DNA of 51,161 bases. Origin: Acephala macrosclerotiorum. Its lineage: Eukaryota > Ascomycota > Leotiomycetes > Helotiales > Mollisiaceae. Made by a program: the position numbers and the translations under genes. The stretch is from the NCBI GenBank assembly GCA_014904845.1, contig MU119540.1:1-51161 (forward strand), read 5' to 3'. This document shows positions 50,216-51,161 of the stretch, piece after piece; position 1 is the stretch's first letter; each line of letters starts with the position of its first letter. Below the pieces are notes generated by a model. That model was not told the origin of the DNA. It saw nothing but the letters and a program-made list of their open reading frames with translations, and did no database searches.

Positions 50216-50799
50216 AGTTTAAATATTATTTTTCAAATAAAATATATACGTTAATAATATTATTAATCGATTATTAATATTATTAATTATTTTAATTTAA
50301 TATTAATAATATTAATTTAAAATTAAATATTTGAATATTTAAAATTTATAATTTAAAATATTAATTTAATTTATTATAAAAATATTAAATAAATTTATTA
50401 AACGCATATTAAAATATTAAATTATATTTTATTTAATAAATTATTAAAAATATTAAAATAATAAATAAAAATAAAAATTGAAAATATTAATAATATTTAA
50501 AATTTAATCGTAAAATTAATCGATTTAAATAAAATTTACACGCGTAAAAAATATTATAATTATTCGTATATTTAATCGATATTAAAAATTTAAATTAAAA
50601 TATTTAAAAATTGAACGATTTAATTAATTAAATATTACGTATAATTAAAAATTTTAATATTTTTATAAATCGAATTTATTTATTAATCGATTATTAATTA
50701 AACGTTAAAAATTTAAATATACAATTATTATATAATATACGTTATTAATCAATCGTTAATACTATTAATAATTAATTAATAAAAAAAAAATTTTTAATA
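50216..50799 (+). mobile_element. 0.77 kb TIR element, copy 7 (decayed)
   Basis: Plus orientation like copies 2 and 3, from near the CACGTGCGCT region to the right terminal repeat (TTTTTAATA). It keeps CGATTTAAATAAAATTTACA and CGCGTA where copy 2 has CGATTCATGCAAAGTTTACG and CGCGTA. Joined head-on to copy 6. It is shorter than full length by internal or 5' loss. Confidence 0.65.
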
Positions 50800-51161
50800 A
50801 AATTTTAAAAAAAAATATAAAAAAATTAATTAAATTTAAATAAAATTAATTTTTAATTATATATATTATTATTATTATTTTAAAAAAAATAAAAATTATA
50901 TTTTATTAATATTAAAAAAAAAATTTATTTTATTTAAATATTATTTTTTTTAAATTATATTTAAAATATTAAATTAAATAATAAAATTTTATTTAAATTT
51001 TTTTTTTTTAATATTTTTATAATTAAAATATTAATAATAATAATAATAATAATAATAAATATATATAAAATAATAATATAATATTAATATAATATTAATT
51101 TTTTAATATAAAACGATTTTAATTAAAAATAATTATATTAAATAATTGAAATTTATAATAT
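50800..51161. other. AT-rich RIP-decayed DNA to the window end
   Basis: Nearly pure A/T with an (ATA)n run at about 51029-51058. No gene visible. Confidence 0.7.

Noticed and set aside
1..51161. Mitochondrial or AT-rich bacterial origin
   Set aside because: The gene island has short spliceable introns and a eukaryotic calcium-sensor family, the elements are fungal Tc1/mariner types, and no mitochondrial or bacterial genes or rRNA are present.

Overview
This looks like nuclear DNA of a filamentous ascomycete. A small island of normal composition (about 15.7-22.3 kb) sits inside very A/T-rich DNA that holds wrecked transposons. Three things point to a fungus: short GT-AG introns (104 and 54 nt), a frequenin/NCS-1-type calcium sensor, and repeat copies separated almost only by C-to-T and G-to-A changes, the mark of repeat-induced point mutation (RIP). 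The C and G left in the AT blocks are mostly CpG; where an intact repeat copy has CCGG, the decayed copy has TCGA.

Layout. Left AT block (1-15.7 kb): one good copy of a 0.76-0.78 kb TIR element (384-1161, minus); a 2.1 kb Fot1/pogo-type DNA transposon with a mutated transposase (2990-5122); a repeat with 215-bp tandem units (about 8.8-10.2 kb); a second good copy of the 0.77 kb element (11414-12176, plus); and a third copy that is half decayed (about 14388-15138). Gene island: a frequenin/NCS-1-like gene (15983-16563, plus, one intron) whose 5' exon carries RIP-type missense changes; a degenerate minisatellite behind it; a large orphan membrane glycoprotein gene (20070-17503, minus, one intron); and a 1.25 kb Tc1/mariner-type element with a dead transposase (21022-22274) at the right edge.

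Right AT block (22.3-51.2 kb): two fully decayed copies of the 0.77 kb element (about 27.46-28.15 and 34.92-35.65 kb) flank an LTR retrotransposon (28795-34741, LTRs of about 206 bp, 5-bp target duplication). A probable 7.4 kb non-LTR retroelement follows (37838-45278, 14-bp target duplication, pentanucleotide tail). Then come an inverted copy of the 215-bp-unit repeat (about 48.4-49.5 kb) and a fused inverted pair of 0.77 kb elements (about 49.78-50.80 kb).

Only two protein-coding genes seem non-transposon in origin. They point away from each other's promoters (convergent) and nothing suggests a shared pathway. The main biology in view is genome defence: RIP has inactivated every mobile element here and appears to have leaked into the first exon of the calcium-sensor gene. 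I found no RNA genes, CRISPR array, or gene cluster.
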